DNA from: JACRCT01 sp049841135
Lineage (GTDB): Bacteria; Myxococcota; Myxococcia; Myxococcales; UBA5297
DNA length: 64,000 nucleotides
NCBI GenBank assembly: GCA_049841135.1
Contig: JASGHK010000002.1
Location: 1 to 64,000, forward strand
Reading direction: 5' to 3'
Shown: piece after piece, positions 9,056 to 17,298 of the stretch
Numbering within the stretch: position 1 is the stretch's first letter
How the letters are laid out: each line of letters opens with the position of its first letter
Made by a program: the position numbers and the translations under genes
Notes under the pieces: generated by a model
The model's input: only the letters and a program-made list of their open reading frames with translations
What the model was told of the DNA's origin: nothing
Database searches by the model: none

Positions 9056-9587
9056 CCGGGCCGCACCCCCTGCCCGTCCGAGCCTCACCCCCTGACCCCC
9101 TCTCCGGCTTCGCGGAGAGGGGGAACTCGGCGCGTGGCCTGAGGCGAGACCGGACCCCGCCGACACCTCCTCGGCTCAGGCGCTTCTGCCTTCGTCGAGC
9201 TTCCCGTCCTGCTGCTCGAGAGATTCGCAGCAGGACTGAGGGCAGTGCGCTGAGCACATCCCTCGCGTCGATGCGCACGACTTGGAAGCGCTGGCCTTCG
9301 AGGTAGCACTGACGTTCGGCGTCGGCGGCCCGCTGTCCAGCATGAACGCCTCCGTCGACCTCGACGACGACGCGGCGCTCGCAACAAGCGAAGTCGACGA
9401 CGAATGGGCCGATGGGAACTTGTCGCCTGAACTTGAGTCCATCGAGCCTCCTGTTTCTCAGCGCGTTCCAGAGCATTCGCTCGGTTGGTGTGGGCGCCCT
9501 CCGGAACTGACGCGCCAGCTCTCGCCCAACGAGCGCCTCAGGCTTCCTCCAATAGATGAAGTCCGTCACTCTTTTCCCTCCCATGTG
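8790..9587 (-). CDS. DUF559 endonuclease-like protein, carried by a repeat-bounded unit
   Basis: From ATG 9587 the protein shows the DUF559 pattern: PTPTERMLWNALRNRRLDG, KFRRQVPIGPFVVDF, VVVEVDGGVH, then DAERQCYLEGQRFQVVRI. DUF559 belongs to the Vsr-like PD-(D/E)XK nuclease group; the VDF Asp and the VEVDG acidic pair are in place. The domain ends near 9170. No stop occurs there: the frame runs through the left inverted repeat (encoding AEFPLSAKPERGSGGEA) and on to 8790, antisense to the DHH-type gene. The functional protein is thus probably about 140-170 residues with a repeat-encoded tail, or truncated. An upstream start at 9668 is possible. Confidence 0.75.
   Translation of the reverse strand, partial: HMGGKRVTDFIYWRKPEALVGRELARQFRRAPTPTERMLWNALRNRRLDGLKFRRQVPIGPFVVDFACCERRVVVEVDGGVHAGQRAADAERQCYLEGQRFQVVRIDARDVLSALPSVLLRISRAAGREARRRQKRLSRGGVGGVRSRLRPRAEFPLSAKPERGSGGEARTGRGCGPVTAPRPRPWPAPAGWARRPPPSARHIGSRCARRRAGRWRPGRSARRRSRRSPRRCGRRSRRLLRQAPSPRRSGACPCAAGPRAGPAAL
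9078..9147 (-). repeat. Left inverted repeat of the DUF559 unit
   Basis: It contains the palindromic core CTCTCCGGCTTCGCGGAGAG and the outer end CCGAGCCTCACCCCCTGAC. The reverse complement matches 9693-9762 at 67 of 70 positions by eye. Confidence 0.8.
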
Positions 9588-9692
9588 CTTTGGGGGCACG
9601 GTCCATCTCCTAGCACCTGGGGCCGACATCGCCCCGGGGGAGCGTGGGCCATGGGCCATGCGGGCCATGCGCCCGACAGGGCCCCTCCGACA

Positions 9693-9762
9693 TCGCCTCG
9701 GGGCATGCGCCGAGTTCCCCCTCTCCGCGAAGCCGGAGAGGGGGTCAGGGGGTGAGGCTCGG
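9693..9762 (+). repeat. Right inverted repeat of the DUF559 unit
   Basis: It reads inward from GTGAGGCTCGG at the outer end, with core CTCTCCGCGAAGCCGGAGAG and inner end TCGCCTCGGGGCATGCGCC. The same inner-end block occurs in the solo copy at 4885-4950. Confidence 0.8.
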
Positions 9763-9802
9763 GCGGTTGTCGCCGAGGGCCCGAGCCGCCACGGTCTGAG
9801 GC

Positions 9803-10774
9803 GTGATCGTCTCCGTCACCCCCAACCCGGCGCTCGACCAGACCGTCTGGCTCGATCGCCTGGAGCTCGGGCGAATCAACCGGACTGCCGAGTCGCAGCT
9901 CGACCCGGCAGGCAAGGGCGTGAACGTCTCGCGGATGATCCACCGGCTGGGCTGGCCGACGGTGGCCTTCGGCTTTTTGGGCGGCGAGACCGGGACCCTC
10001 ATCCAGGACGCCCTCGATGCCGAAGGCGTCCAGCACCACTTCGTCCGCGTCCCCGGGCGCACGCGCATCTCCATGACGGTGCGCGAGCCTGGCCGCTCGA
10101 CGAGCCTGTTCGGCGGCGGCCCTCCCGTCGGGCCCCAGCAGCTCGCCACCCTCGACGGGCTCCTGGGCTACTGGCTGCTCGCGGCCAAGGTGCTGGTCCT
10201 CGCCGGCAGCCTGCCGCCTGGCTTTCCGCCCACCACCTACGCGACGTGGATCCGCGCGGCGCGCTCGCGTGACGTCCGAGTCATCCTCGACGCCTCCGGC
10301 GAGCCGCTGCGCCTGGGGCTGGCGACGGGGGTGGACCTGGTCAAGCCGAACCTCGCGGAGGCCGAGTCGTTGCTGGGCCATCCCCTTCCCGACCTGCCGT
10401 CGCAGCTTGCCGGCGCCCGGGAGATCGCGGCGATGAGCGCCAACCCCTCGACCGCCGTGGTCCTCTCGTTGGGCGCCTCCGGCGCGCTCTGCGTCCAGGG
10501 CACCTCGGCGTGGCGCGCGCTGCCGCCGACGGTCCCCGACCGCAGCACCGTGGGCTCAGGCGACTCGATGGTCGCGGGCCTTGCCGTGGCGCTGGCGCGG
10601 GGCGCGTCGTTGCCCGAGGGGCTCCGCTTGGGCACCGCGGCCGGGGCGGCGACGGCGATGACTCCCGGGACAGCGCTCGGCGCGAGCTCGGACGTGCAGA
10701 CGCTGCTGCCGCTGGTGACGATCCAGATGCTGGGGGAGCCTGTCAGCGCGGACGCAGGAGCTTCGGCAGGCTGA
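9803..10774 (+). CDS. PfkB-family 1-phosphofructokinase / hexose kinase
   Basis: The 323-residue protein opens with VSVTPNPALDQTVWLDRLE, the hallmark of the 1-phosphofructokinase/tagatose-6-phosphate kinase branch, followed by AGKGVNVSRMIHRLG and FLGGETG. Near residue 260 it has the second PfkB signature with the catalytic Asp in VGSGDSMVAGLA. It should phosphorylate a sugar phosphate with ATP in the cytoplasm, probably fructose-1-phosphate. The start is GTG at 9803. No PTS gene is beside it, so the sugar source is unclear. Its 3' end overlaps the convergent gene at 10743-11604 by 32 bp. Confidence 0.85.
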   Translation: MIVSVTPNPALDQTVWLDRLELGRINRTAESQLDPAGKGVNVSRMIHRLGWPTVAFGFLGGETGTLIQDALDAEGVQHHFVRVPGRTRISMTVREPGRSTSLFGGGPPVGPQQLATLDGLLGYWLLAAKVLVLAGSLPPGFPPTTYATWIRAARSRDVRVILDASGEPLRLGLATGVDLVKPNLAEAESLLGHPLPDLPSQLAGAREIAAMSANPSTAVVLSLGASGALCVQGTSAWRALPPTVPDRSTVGSGDSMVAGLAVALARGASLPEGLRLGTAAGAATAMTPGTALGASSDVQTLLPLVTIQMLGEPVSADAGASAG

Positions 10775-11604
10775 AGACCTGCTTGCCGGCTTCTTTGACG
10801 AACAGCACCCGGTCGTCCTCGGCGCCGTCGCGAGTCCAGTGCTCCACGGCGGGCTGGGGCGGCAGGCAGCCGCTGTCGATGCCCTTCTCTTCCTTCGCCC
10901 AGCCGCCTTCGCCCTTGCGGTCGCGGCTCCATACCTCCACCACGGGCGGAGCCGAGTCGTCCGCGTTCGAGATCTTCACCACTACCGTCTGGAAGCCGAA
11001 GCAGAGCGTGGTGAGCGCCTCCATGGGGCCGGCCGTCGCGCGCTCCTTCGGGAAGCTCGACCTCCTTCCACCCGATGCCGTCCTTGCTTCGGTAGAGCGC
11101 GGGGTACGTGCCCTCCACCTGCCACTGCGTCGACGCCCACATCGTCCCGTCCTCGGACCTCGAGAGGTGCGTGACGAGCCCGTCGATCGGCAGGCCCCAC
11201 TTCCACTCGCCCTTCGCGGTGAGCACCACCGGGACCGCGGCGTTGCTGGAGCTGCACAGGTAGTTGGGCACCTGTACGAAGAGGAGCAAGCCGCCGTCGC
11301 GCAGCTCCAGGAACCGGCTCACCTCCATCGGCGCCGGCGCCGCCCAGTTGCCCTGCGCGCACCACTCGCCGAGGGTGCTCTTGCGCAGGTAGGTCAGCAG
11401 ACCGACCGGAGCCCGCTTCTCGCCCTTGATCACCCGCCGGGCCTTCGCCGGCGCGGAAGCATCGGGCGGAATTCCGGCGTCGGCGCTGGCCTCGAACGCC
11501 TCTGCGCCGGAGTCCGTCGCAGCCACCGCTGCATCGGGGCTTTCGGCCGTCGCCGGAGCCGCGAACAGCAGCGCCGCTGCCAACAGCTCGACCGCCACCG
11601 TCAC
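10743..11604 (-). CDS. Secreted hypothetical protein, one apparent frameshift
   Basis: A GTG start at 11604 is followed by a signal peptide (VELLAAALLFAAPATAES) and an Ala/Asp-rich linker. The rest contains segments such as LLTYLRKSTLGEWCAQG, EDGTMWASTQWQVEGTYPAL and DGIGWKEVELP, which look like sialidase-type or propeller blades (SEDGTMW, SKDGIGW). One extra base near 11072 (GAGCTTCCC to GAGCTCCC) breaks the frame; repair gives 287 codons ending LPKLLRPR. The GTGA start overlaps the stop of the YkgJ gene, so it is the last gene of the YbeY-YkgJ run. Likely periplasmic; function unknown. Confidence 0.65.
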
Positions 11605-12047
11605 TCCTCCCGCCGGTCGGCCCGGCGCTGCACATCCGCGATGATTTCGACGGTCTCCGGGTCCCAGGCTTCACCCTTGCCCGCGCCCGGGCAGAAGGAG
11701 GCCACCTCGCGCTCGAATGCGCCGGGCTCCAGGTGCTCAGGCCAGAACGGCCAGGTGCGGCACTGGAGCGGTCGAGCCTGGTAGACGCCGCAGCGGGTCC
11801 CTTCCATGAGCAGGCAGGCCGTGCGCCCCGGCTCCTCCTTGAGTTGGACCTGCTCGCCGAGCGTCGCGGTGAAGGCCTCGAGGAAGGCCGCGAGCGGCAT
11901 CCGGAAGTGAGCCGCGAGCCGCCGCTGATCCTCGGCGGTCAGCACGACGAAGCCCGCCTCGCCGCGCGTGTGGCAGCACTGGCCGCAGCCCTGGCACTCG
12001 AAGCGCAAGTGCTTGGTCCGAGCCACGGTGCGGGCGCGAGGCTTCAT
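11601..12047 (-). CDS. YkgJ-family cysteine-cluster protein
   Basis: The 148-residue protein has FECQGCGQCCHTRGEAGFV near residue 18, then RCGVYQARPLQCRTWPFWP and a late Cys in VASFCPG. This Cys arrangement (CxxCxxCC, CxxY..RPxxCRxxPF) defines the YkgJ/UPF0153 zinc- or iron-binding family, whose activity is not established. ATG 12047 overlaps the TGA of ybeY by four bases (ATGA), so the two are translationally coupled. Confidence 0.9.
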   Translation of the reverse strand: MKPRARTVARTKHLRFECQGCGQCCHTRGEAGFVVLTAEDQRRLAAHFRMPLAAFLEAFTATLGEQVQLKEEPGRTACLLMEGTRCGVYQARPLQCRTWPFWPEHLEPGAFEREVASFCPGAGKGEAWDPETVEIIADVQRRADRREE

Positions 12048-12502
12048 TCGGAAGGCCCCAGCACCATCCCCGCCGAGCCCAACAGCTTCGCCTCGGCGCG
12101 CGCCATCTTCGTCGCCTGCGCCTCGGTCTGGTGGTCGTGCCCCAGCAGGTGGAGCAGGCCGTGCGCAAGGTAGCGCGCCAGCTCGTCCTTCAGCGGCCGG
12201 CCGTCCTCCTTCGCGCGCCGCCGCGCGGTGTCCAGCGAAATGACCACGTCGCCGAGCGGCCGTCCCCACTCCTTGGGCCCGGGCACGTCGGCCGCTGGGA
12301 AGGACAGCACGTCGGTCGCCTGGTCCTTGCCCCGCCACTCGCGGTTGACCTTGCGGATCCGCCGGTCGGTGGTCACGACGACGGACAGCTGGGCCTGGGA
12401 GAGGCGCAGGCTCGCCAGGAACTGCCCGGCGAGCCCACGCAGGGTCCGGACGGCCGAGGCGCCGTCGCGGTGGTCGCTGCGCAACAGGATGAGCGGCGCC
12501 AT
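12044..12502 (-). CDS. ybeY: Endoribonuclease YbeY (16S rRNA 3'-end maturation)
   Basis: The 152-residue protein has the zinc-binding HGLLHLLGHDH motif near residue 115, NREWRGKDQATDVLSFP in the middle and GDVVISLDTA before the catalytic helix, as expected for YbeY. The three motif His residues bind the metal in the known enzyme, which processes 16S rRNA and takes part in ribosome quality control. The start ATG 12502 gives the normal length. It is followed by YkgJ with an ATGA overlap and preceded by the dehydrogenase gene 41 bp upstream on the same strand. Confidence 0.93.
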   Translation of the reverse strand: MAPLILLRSDHRDGASAVRTLRGLAGQFLASLRLSQAQLSVVVTTDRRIRKVNREWRGKDQATDVLSFPAADVPGPKEWGRPLGDVVISLDTARRRAKEDGRPLKDELARYLAHGLLHLLGHDHQTEAQATKMARAEAKLLGSAGMVLGPSE

Positions 12503-12543
12503 CACTTGGTGGGACCTCGGCCGTCGGCGGAGCGACGACGCTC

Positions 12544-13476
12544 CTACGGGTTGACGATGAACTTCTTCTCGCCCTTCTCGAAGAACGCGACGATCTGCCG
12601 CGCCGCGGCGAGGCCGGCGTTGACGTTGGCCTCCTCGGTCTGGGCGCCCATCTTCTTCGGGGTCCAGTAAACGCGGTCGGAGAACTTGGCGAGCAGCGAC
12701 TGAGCGGTCTGGGCGGTGGGCTCGACGTCGCTGACGTAGTGCAGGTCGGCGCGCGCCTTGAACACCTCGATCAGGCCGTCCTCGTCGATGACCTCGGCGC
12801 GGGCGGTGTTGACCACGGTCGCGCCCTTGGGCATCAGGTTGAGCAGCTTGAAGTTGATGGACTTCTTGGTCTGGGAGTTGGCCGGCATGTGCAGCGAGAG
12901 GTAGTCGCTGGAGGAGTACAGGTCCTCGACGGAGCCGGCGGGGTCGACGCCCTTGGCCTTCATCTCCTCGGGCTTGACGAACGGGTCGAGCGCCTTGACG
13001 GTCATCCCGAAGCCCTTGGCGATCTGCGCGACGAGCTGGCCGACCGCGCCGAACCCGTGCAGGCCCAGCCGCTTGCCGCGCAGCTCGAAGCCCGACTTGC
13101 CGCCGAACTTGCCGCGGGCCATGTAGACCATCAGGCCCAGGGCCAGCTCGGCGACGGCGTTGGAGTTCTGGCCGGGGGTGTTCATCGCGGCCACGCCCTT
13201 CTCCTTGGCGGCGGCGCAGTCGATGTTGTCGTAGCCCGCGCCGGCGCGGACGACGAGCTTGAGGTTCTTGGCGGCGTCGAGGATCTCCCGGTCCACGACG
13301 TCGCTGCGGATGATGCAGGCGTCGACGTCGGCGATGGCCTTGGCCAGGTCGGCCTTGTCCTTGTAGTTCTTCAGGACCACGGTCTCGTAGCCAGCCTGCT
13401 TGAGGATGGCGAGCAGCTCGTCCTCGGCGGCCTTCGCGAAGGCCTTCTCCGTCGCCAGCAGAACTTTCCTTGCCAT
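12544..13476 (-). CDS. D-3-phosphoglycerate dehydrogenase-like, short form with Lys in place of the catalytic His
   Basis: The 310-residue D-2-hydroxyacid dehydrogenase has the NAD loop GLHGFGAVGQLVAQ near residue 140, the substrate loop VRAGAGYDNID, and NTARAEVID. The usual TPHIGAST motif is here TPKKMGAQT, so the catalytic His is replaced by Lys. Lys at this place is known in the ACT-less type III-K phosphoglycerate dehydrogenases. It would oxidise 3-phosphoglycerate as the first step of serine synthesis. The length excludes an ACT regulatory domain. No ser genes adjoin, so another 2-hydroxyacid substrate remains possible. Confidence 0.85.
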   Translation of the reverse strand: MARKVLLATEKAFAKAAEDELLAILKQAGYETVVLKNYKDKADLAKAIADVDACIIRSDVVDREILDAAKNLKLVVRAGAGYDNIDCAAAKEKGVAAMNTPGQNSNAVAELALGLMVYMARGKFGGKSGFELRGKRLGLHGFGAVGQLVAQIAKGFGMTVKALDPFVKPEEMKAKGVDPAGSVEDLYSSSDYLSLHMPANSQTKKSINFKLLNLMPKGATVVNTARAEVIDEDGLIEVFKARADLHYVSDVEPTAQTAQSLLAKFSDRVYWTPKKMGAQTEEANVNAGLAAARQIVAFFEKGEKKFIVNP

Positions 13477-13647
13477 GTGTCACCTCAGGGTCGCGCTCTT
13501 GGTCGGTGCGCGGGGGATGTCGGGTCTTTGCGGACCTCGGGGGGAAGAGAGAACTGCAATAGCCCATGTCGGGAGGTCGCTCAACCGACTCGATGCGCCG
13601 GAAAGTCCCTGCGCGTCCGCCGGCTTGCCGGGCGGCGCAGGGGTGGC

Positions 13648-13675
13648 TTGACAGGGGGGGCCCCTGGTGTACGAA
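13648..13675 (+). promoter_or_regulatory. Sigma-70-type promoter for the lipoprotein gene
   Basis: TTGACA at 13648-13653 and TACGAA at 13670-13675 are separated by 16 bp, 45 bp before the ATG at 13720. Confidence 0.5.
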
Positions 13676-13719
13676 TGTTCCGTTTTTGTCCAACCCTTGA
13701 TGAGTCGCAGGAGCCCCTG

Positions 13720-15360
13720 ATGAAGCGAGTTCTCGTGTTTGGCTTGTTGTTGGCCCTCGCCGCCTGTGGCGGCCGCGGCGGGTCCGGCAAGGACGAAAAT
13801 GGCGATGGCATCGACGATCCCGCCAATCCGCTCGTCCCCGACAGCGTCACCACCGTCGCTCCCTCCGCCCCCAAGGGAACCGTCAGCGGTCGGGTGACCG
13901 ACATGGCGGGCAAGCCCCTCGCCAGCGCCGAGGTCACGGTCAGCATCACCGATGCGAGCTCGGCGGCCCTGAAGGGTGAGACCGACGCCAACGGCCTGTT
14001 CTCCGTCAAGAACCTGCCCGCCGGCTCGACCGTGGGCGTGCTCGTGTCCATGGCCGGCTACGCCCCGGCGTTTGCGACGGCCACCATCCCCGTCGCTGCG
14101 GGCAACTTCCCGCTCAACAACGGCGAGGCCTTCGTGGGCACCCTCGCGCTGCTCCCCACTTCGGGCTCGGTGACCTTCAACGTCATCGGCTACGACGGCA
14201 CGCCCATCGACGGCACCGCGACGCTCGACGTCTCGCCCGGATACGCCGTCAACAAGAACGGCGCCGGCGACATCGTGGTCACCGGCACCATCACCGCCGG
14301 CGTGCTCACCTTCAGCGGCGTGCCCAAGATCGAGGATGCGGCGTGGATGGACTCCGCCGGCGTCACCGTCAACTACTCCGTCTACGTCAACCCGGTCCTC
14401 GACGCGAACGGCGTCGGCTACAGCGGCCACTACGAGACCTTCACTGCGAAGACGCTCTTGACCCAGACCTGGAACCGGACGCTGAAGCTCGAGCCTGCCT
14501 CGAACATCAAGGACGAGCTCGCCATCATCGCGACCAACGTGCGCAACCTGATGGCCGATACCTCCTCGCCCGCTTCCGACAACCTGATCGCCAAGAACGG
14601 CACCATCTACGTCGCCTTCAACCAGCCCATCGGCCGCGACCTCTTCGTCGAGGTCCGCAACGACAACGTCAAGATCGAGGATTCCGAGAAGGACGTCATC
14701 GGCACGACTGTGACGATGAACGCGCTCGGCACCGAGCTGCAGATTGCCCCGAAGTCGTCCGTGGGCTTCTCCGACGGCCTCAAGTACAACCTCGTGATTC
14801 AGGCCAGCTCGCGCGACAACCCGGCCGCCGGCACCAAGACCTTCGCCGCACCGTTCTTCGGCGGCGACACCACGCCCAAGTCGCTCAGCAACCCCGTCAT
14901 CGACTTGATCTCCATCCCCCTCGACAACGAGACCTGGGAGACCGGCGAGACGATCTCCATCAAGCTCGACAAGTACATCGGCCACATCGACGGGGCGAAG
15001 CCCTACCTCCCCATCTACTTCAACAACGATCTGAACAACCGCAACGACGTCGGAGACGTCCAGGGCGAAATGGGCAGCAACAACCCCATCTGCGTACCGG
15101 GCATTGAAGAGGTCCCCGGCTTCTACTCCGCCAAGGCCTCCGGCTACGCCAAGCAGTTCGACATCACCCCCGCCGTTCTCAAAGGCCTCTACACCGGGAC
15201 CTCTGGGCTCGATTCGTCGAACATCCTCATCACCATCGCCTTCAGCGAAGCCTTCAAGTGCCCTGGTGGTGGTCTCTCCTCGGTCTGGGGCGAGGCGATC
15301 TACACGACCAAGTTCGAAGACATCCAGATCACCAACGTCATTCCGGTTCCAGAGAACTGA
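13720..15360 (+). CDS. Secreted lipoprotein with carboxypeptidase-regulatory-like domain
   Basis: The 546-residue protein has a lipoprotein signal (MKRVLVFGLLLALAAC) with the acylated Cys at 16. A short calcium-loop-like run, DENGDGIDDP, follows. Residues ~50-130 (GTVSGRVTDMAGKPLASAEV, DANGLFSVKNLPAGS) match the carboxypeptidase regulatory-like beta-sandwich. The remaining ~400 residues are beta-rich and contain a bacterial Ig-like stretch near FNQPIGRDLFVEV. It is probably anchored in the outer membrane and exposed on the surface or in the periplasm. Role unknown. The M23 peptidase gene follows 11 bp downstream, so the two may be co-transcribed from the promoter at 13648. Confidence 0.75.
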   Translation: MKRVLVFGLLLALAACGGRGGSGKDENGDGIDDPANPLVPDSVTTVAPSAPKGTVSGRVTDMAGKPLASAEVTVSITDASSAALKGETDANGLFSVKNLPAGSTVGVLVSMAGYAPAFATATIPVAAGNFPLNNGEAFVGTLALLPTSGSVTFNVIGYDGTPIDGTATLDVSPGYAVNKNGAGDIVVTGTITAGVLTFSGVPKIEDAAWMDSAGVTVNYSVYVNPVLDANGVGYSGHYETFTAKTLLTQTWNRTLKLEPASNIKDELAIIATNVRNLMADTSSPASDNLIAKNGTIYVAFNQPIGRDLFVEVRNDNVKIEDSEKDVIGTTVTMNALGTELQIAPKSSVGFSDGLKYNLVIQASSRDNPAAGTKTFAAPFFGGDTTPKSLSNPVIDLISIPLDNETWETGETISIKLDKYIGHIDGAKPYLPIYFNNDLNNRNDVGDVQGEMGSNNPICVPGIEEVPGFYSAKASGYAKQFDITPAVLKGLYTGTSGLDSSNILITIAFSEAFKCPGGGLSSVWGEAIYTTKFEDIQITNVIPVPEN

Positions 15361-15371
15361 CGAGGTCGTGA

Positions 15372-16571
15372 GTGTTCGACGGGGGTAAGGAGCAGACCAG
15401 GAATCGTCGTCAGCTCCTTCTCCCTCTGATTGTGTCGGCCGCCCTGGCGCTCGCTTCTTCGAGCGCTCGGGCGGCCGAACCGTTTCTGGACGACGGGATC
15501 GCCTCGCCCTCAGACGAGGATGAGTCCCAGCTGTGCGGTGAAGCCTCGGCCTCAGGCTCGGGCCCGTCCGACGGCGGAGTCCAGCCCCCAGGCCCCGCCT
15601 GCCTCACCCCCGCTCAGGACGCAGGCAGCCTCACCGCGGACCCTTCTCTTTCCTCCGTCAGGGTCCGCCTTCGCCCGGCCCGGGTGCGGCCGGGTGACCT
15701 CTTCGAGATCGAGGTCCAGGGCACCCGCATGCGCTCCGCGGCCGCCAGCTTCGGCGGCGCCCCGGTGACGATGTTCGCGGTGGGCCCCTCCGCCTTCCGT
15801 GGCTACGCCGCGGTCCCCATCGACCATGCCGTCGGGCCGGCGATGGTCCACGTCGCGGTGGTCGACGAGCAGATGGTCACCCGGAGCGGCACGTGGACGC
15901 TCGAGCTCGAGGACCGCTCGGTGGTGAAGAAGACCATCACCGTCAACGCCAAGTTCACCAGCCCTTCGGCGGCGCAGAAGGCGCAGATGAAGGCCGACGC
16001 CAAGGCCATCGCCCAGAGCTACCGCGTCGCCTTCGGCCCGCCCCTCTTCAAGGGCAACTTCGTCGACCCGCTGGGGCACGAGCGCGGCTCGCGCTTCGGC
16101 GAGAAGCGGGTCTTCAACGGCAGGACCAAGAGCCGCCACTGGGGCCTGGACATCGACGGCGACCGCGGCGAGGCGGTCCACGCGGCGAACGACGGCGTGG
16201 TGACCCTGGCGCGGCCCTGCTTCATGTCCGGCTGGACGGTGCTCATCAACCACGGCGCCGGGCTATTCACCGGCTACTTCCACTTCAGCAAGTTCGCGGT
16301 GAAGACCGGCGACGTCGTCAAGAAGGGCGACGTCATCGGCTACGTGGGCAGCACCGGGCGCTCCACCGGGCCGCACCTGCACTTCGCCGCCAAGCTCAAC
16401 GACACCCTCATCGACCCCGAGGCGCTCATGGAGTTCGACTTCGCCTCGGCCGGTGCCCCCATCCCCGGTCCCGGGTGCGACGACGCAGGACCCGACGCAG
16501 CGGTCCGCGCGACGGCGGCTAGCCCGGTAGCCCTGGATGCGGGTGCACCCAGCGCAGCAGCGATCCCCTGA
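15372..16571 (+). CDS. M23 (LytM-type) peptidase
   Basis: The 399-residue protein starts at GTG 15372 and has a signal peptide (LLLPLIVSAALALASSSARA). A beta-rich middle region precedes the C-terminal M23 domain: SRHWGLDIDGDRGEAVHA with the metal ligands H and D, GRSTGPHLHFAAK with the HxH motif, and GDVVKKGDVIGYVGSTG. All catalytic residues of a peptidoglycan endopeptidase are present, so it is probably an active periplasmic cell-wall hydrolase. A 45-residue Asp/Ala-rich tail follows. It lies 11 bp after the lipoprotein gene and is convergent with the TetR gene. Confidence 0.88.
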   Translation: MFDGGKEQTRNRRQLLLPLIVSAALALASSSARAAEPFLDDGIASPSDEDESQLCGEASASGSGPSDGGVQPPGPACLTPAQDAGSLTADPSLSSVRVRLRPARVRPGDLFEIEVQGTRMRSAAASFGGAPVTMFAVGPSAFRGYAAVPIDHAVGPAMVHVAVVDEQMVTRSGTWTLELEDRSVVKKTITVNAKFTSPSAAQKAQMKADAKAIAQSYRVAFGPPLFKGNFVDPLGHERGSRFGEKRVFNGRTKSRHWGLDIDGDRGEAVHAANDGVVTLARPCFMSGWTVLINHGAGLFTGYFHFSKFAVKTGDVVKKGDVIGYVGSTGRSTGPHLHFAAKLNDTLIDPEALMEFDFASAGAPIPGPGCDDAGPDAAVRATAASPVALDAGAPSAAAIP

Positions 16572-16580
16572 GGGCCTCGC

Positions 16581-17216
16581 TCAGGCGCGGACCGACACCC
16601 CCAGCAAGAAGACGTCGACGATGCCCTGCCGTGCGGCGTCGAGGTGGCGCTTGTCCGCGCCGGGCGTCTCCATGACCAACGTCGTCAGCCCCATCTCGAT
16701 GGCCCCGAAGAGCGAGGTGGCGGCGACGAACGGATCTATCGGGCGCAGCTCTCCGCGCTCGATGCCCCTGCGCAGAACGGCCGCGATCTGCTTGATGGCC
16801 TGCTGGAATGCGCCGCGCTGCTCGGCTTCGCGGAACACCGGGCTGCGCAGGACCTCGAGGACCAGGACGCGGATGGACTCGGGGTCGGTCTGGTAGGCGT
16901 CGAAGGCGGCAGCGACCATCTCCTCGACCTTCTGCGCCGAGGGTCCCTCGGTGGCGGCGATGGCCTCCAGGAGCCGCACAAAGTGCCCGAAGCTCTCGTC
17001 GAAGACGGAGGAGAGCAGGTCTTCCTTGTTGTGGAAGTAGTGGTAGACGAGCCCGTAGGCCACGCCGGCTTCACGGGCGACGTCCGCGATGCGGCAGCCG
17101 TGGTAGCCCTTCTTCGCGAAGACCCGGACGGCCGCCTGGAGGATGGCCTCCCGCCGATCGTGCTCGCGCGGCGCGGGCGCCGCCGCTACTGCCTGCTCTT
17201 TCACGTGAGCCCCCAC
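16581..17216 (-). CDS. TetR/AcrR-family transcriptional regulator
   Basis: The 211-residue protein has the TetR helix-turn-helix at about residues 22-68: REAILQAAVRVFAKKGYHG, then IADVAREAGVAYGLVYHYF. The C-terminal ligand domain is helical and shows GELRPIDPFVAATSLFGAI, as seen in fatty-acid-type TetR proteins. The start may be GTG 17216 or GTG 17204. No obvious target gene adjoins: the convergent neighbour is the M23 peptidase, and the upstream gene has its own terminator. The ligand is unknown. Confidence 0.9.
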   Translation of the reverse strand: MGAHVKEQAVAAAPAPREHDRREAILQAAVRVFAKKGYHGCRIADVAREAGVAYGLVYHYFHNKEDLLSSVFDESFGHFVRLLEAIAATEGPSAQKVEEMVAAAFDAYQTDPESIRVLVLEVLRSPVFREAEQRGAFQQAIKQIAAVLRRGIERGELRPIDPFVAATSLFGAIEMGLTTLVMETPGADKRHLDAARQGIVDVFLLGVSVRA

Positions 17217-17238
17217 CCTGCTGGCTGCGAACTGCCGT

Positions 17239-17282
17239 TTGGAAAGAAGAAGGGCCCGCGACGCCTAGAGCGCCGCGGGCCC
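17239..17282 (-). terminator. Intrinsic terminator of the Ig-like lipoprotein gene
   Basis: Arms GGGCCCGCG (17252-17260) and CGCGGGCCC (17274-17282) are perfect complements. On the minus strand the stem is followed by TTCTTCTTTCC. It lies 17 bp past the stop at 17299. Confidence 0.8.
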
Positions 17283-17298
17283 GGTAAGGCGAATCCCG

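Larger units (their letters stand above)
9078..9762. mobile_element. 685-bp unit: DUF559 frame between 70-bp inverted repeats
   Basis: The outer 70 bases at each end are inverted copies of one another, with three mismatches by my reading, and they enclose only the DUF559 frame. No transposase is present. Related solo copies of the end sequence lie 4-5 kb away at 4845-4973. I see no clear target-site duplication outside the ends. It may be a REP-like non-autonomous unit mobilised in trans or with help from the nuclease. Confidence 0.6.

Noticed and set aside
8790..9077. Continuation of the DUF559 frame beyond the left repeat
   Set aside because: It is Arg/Pro-rich antisense of the DHH-type gene and carries no family feature; kept only because no stop separates it.
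12503..13693. Long minus-strand frame upstream of and fused to ybeY
   Set aside because: It is antisense-frame shadow of the dehydrogenase gene; ybeY has its own ATG at 12502 and the dehydrogenase reading has all family motifs.
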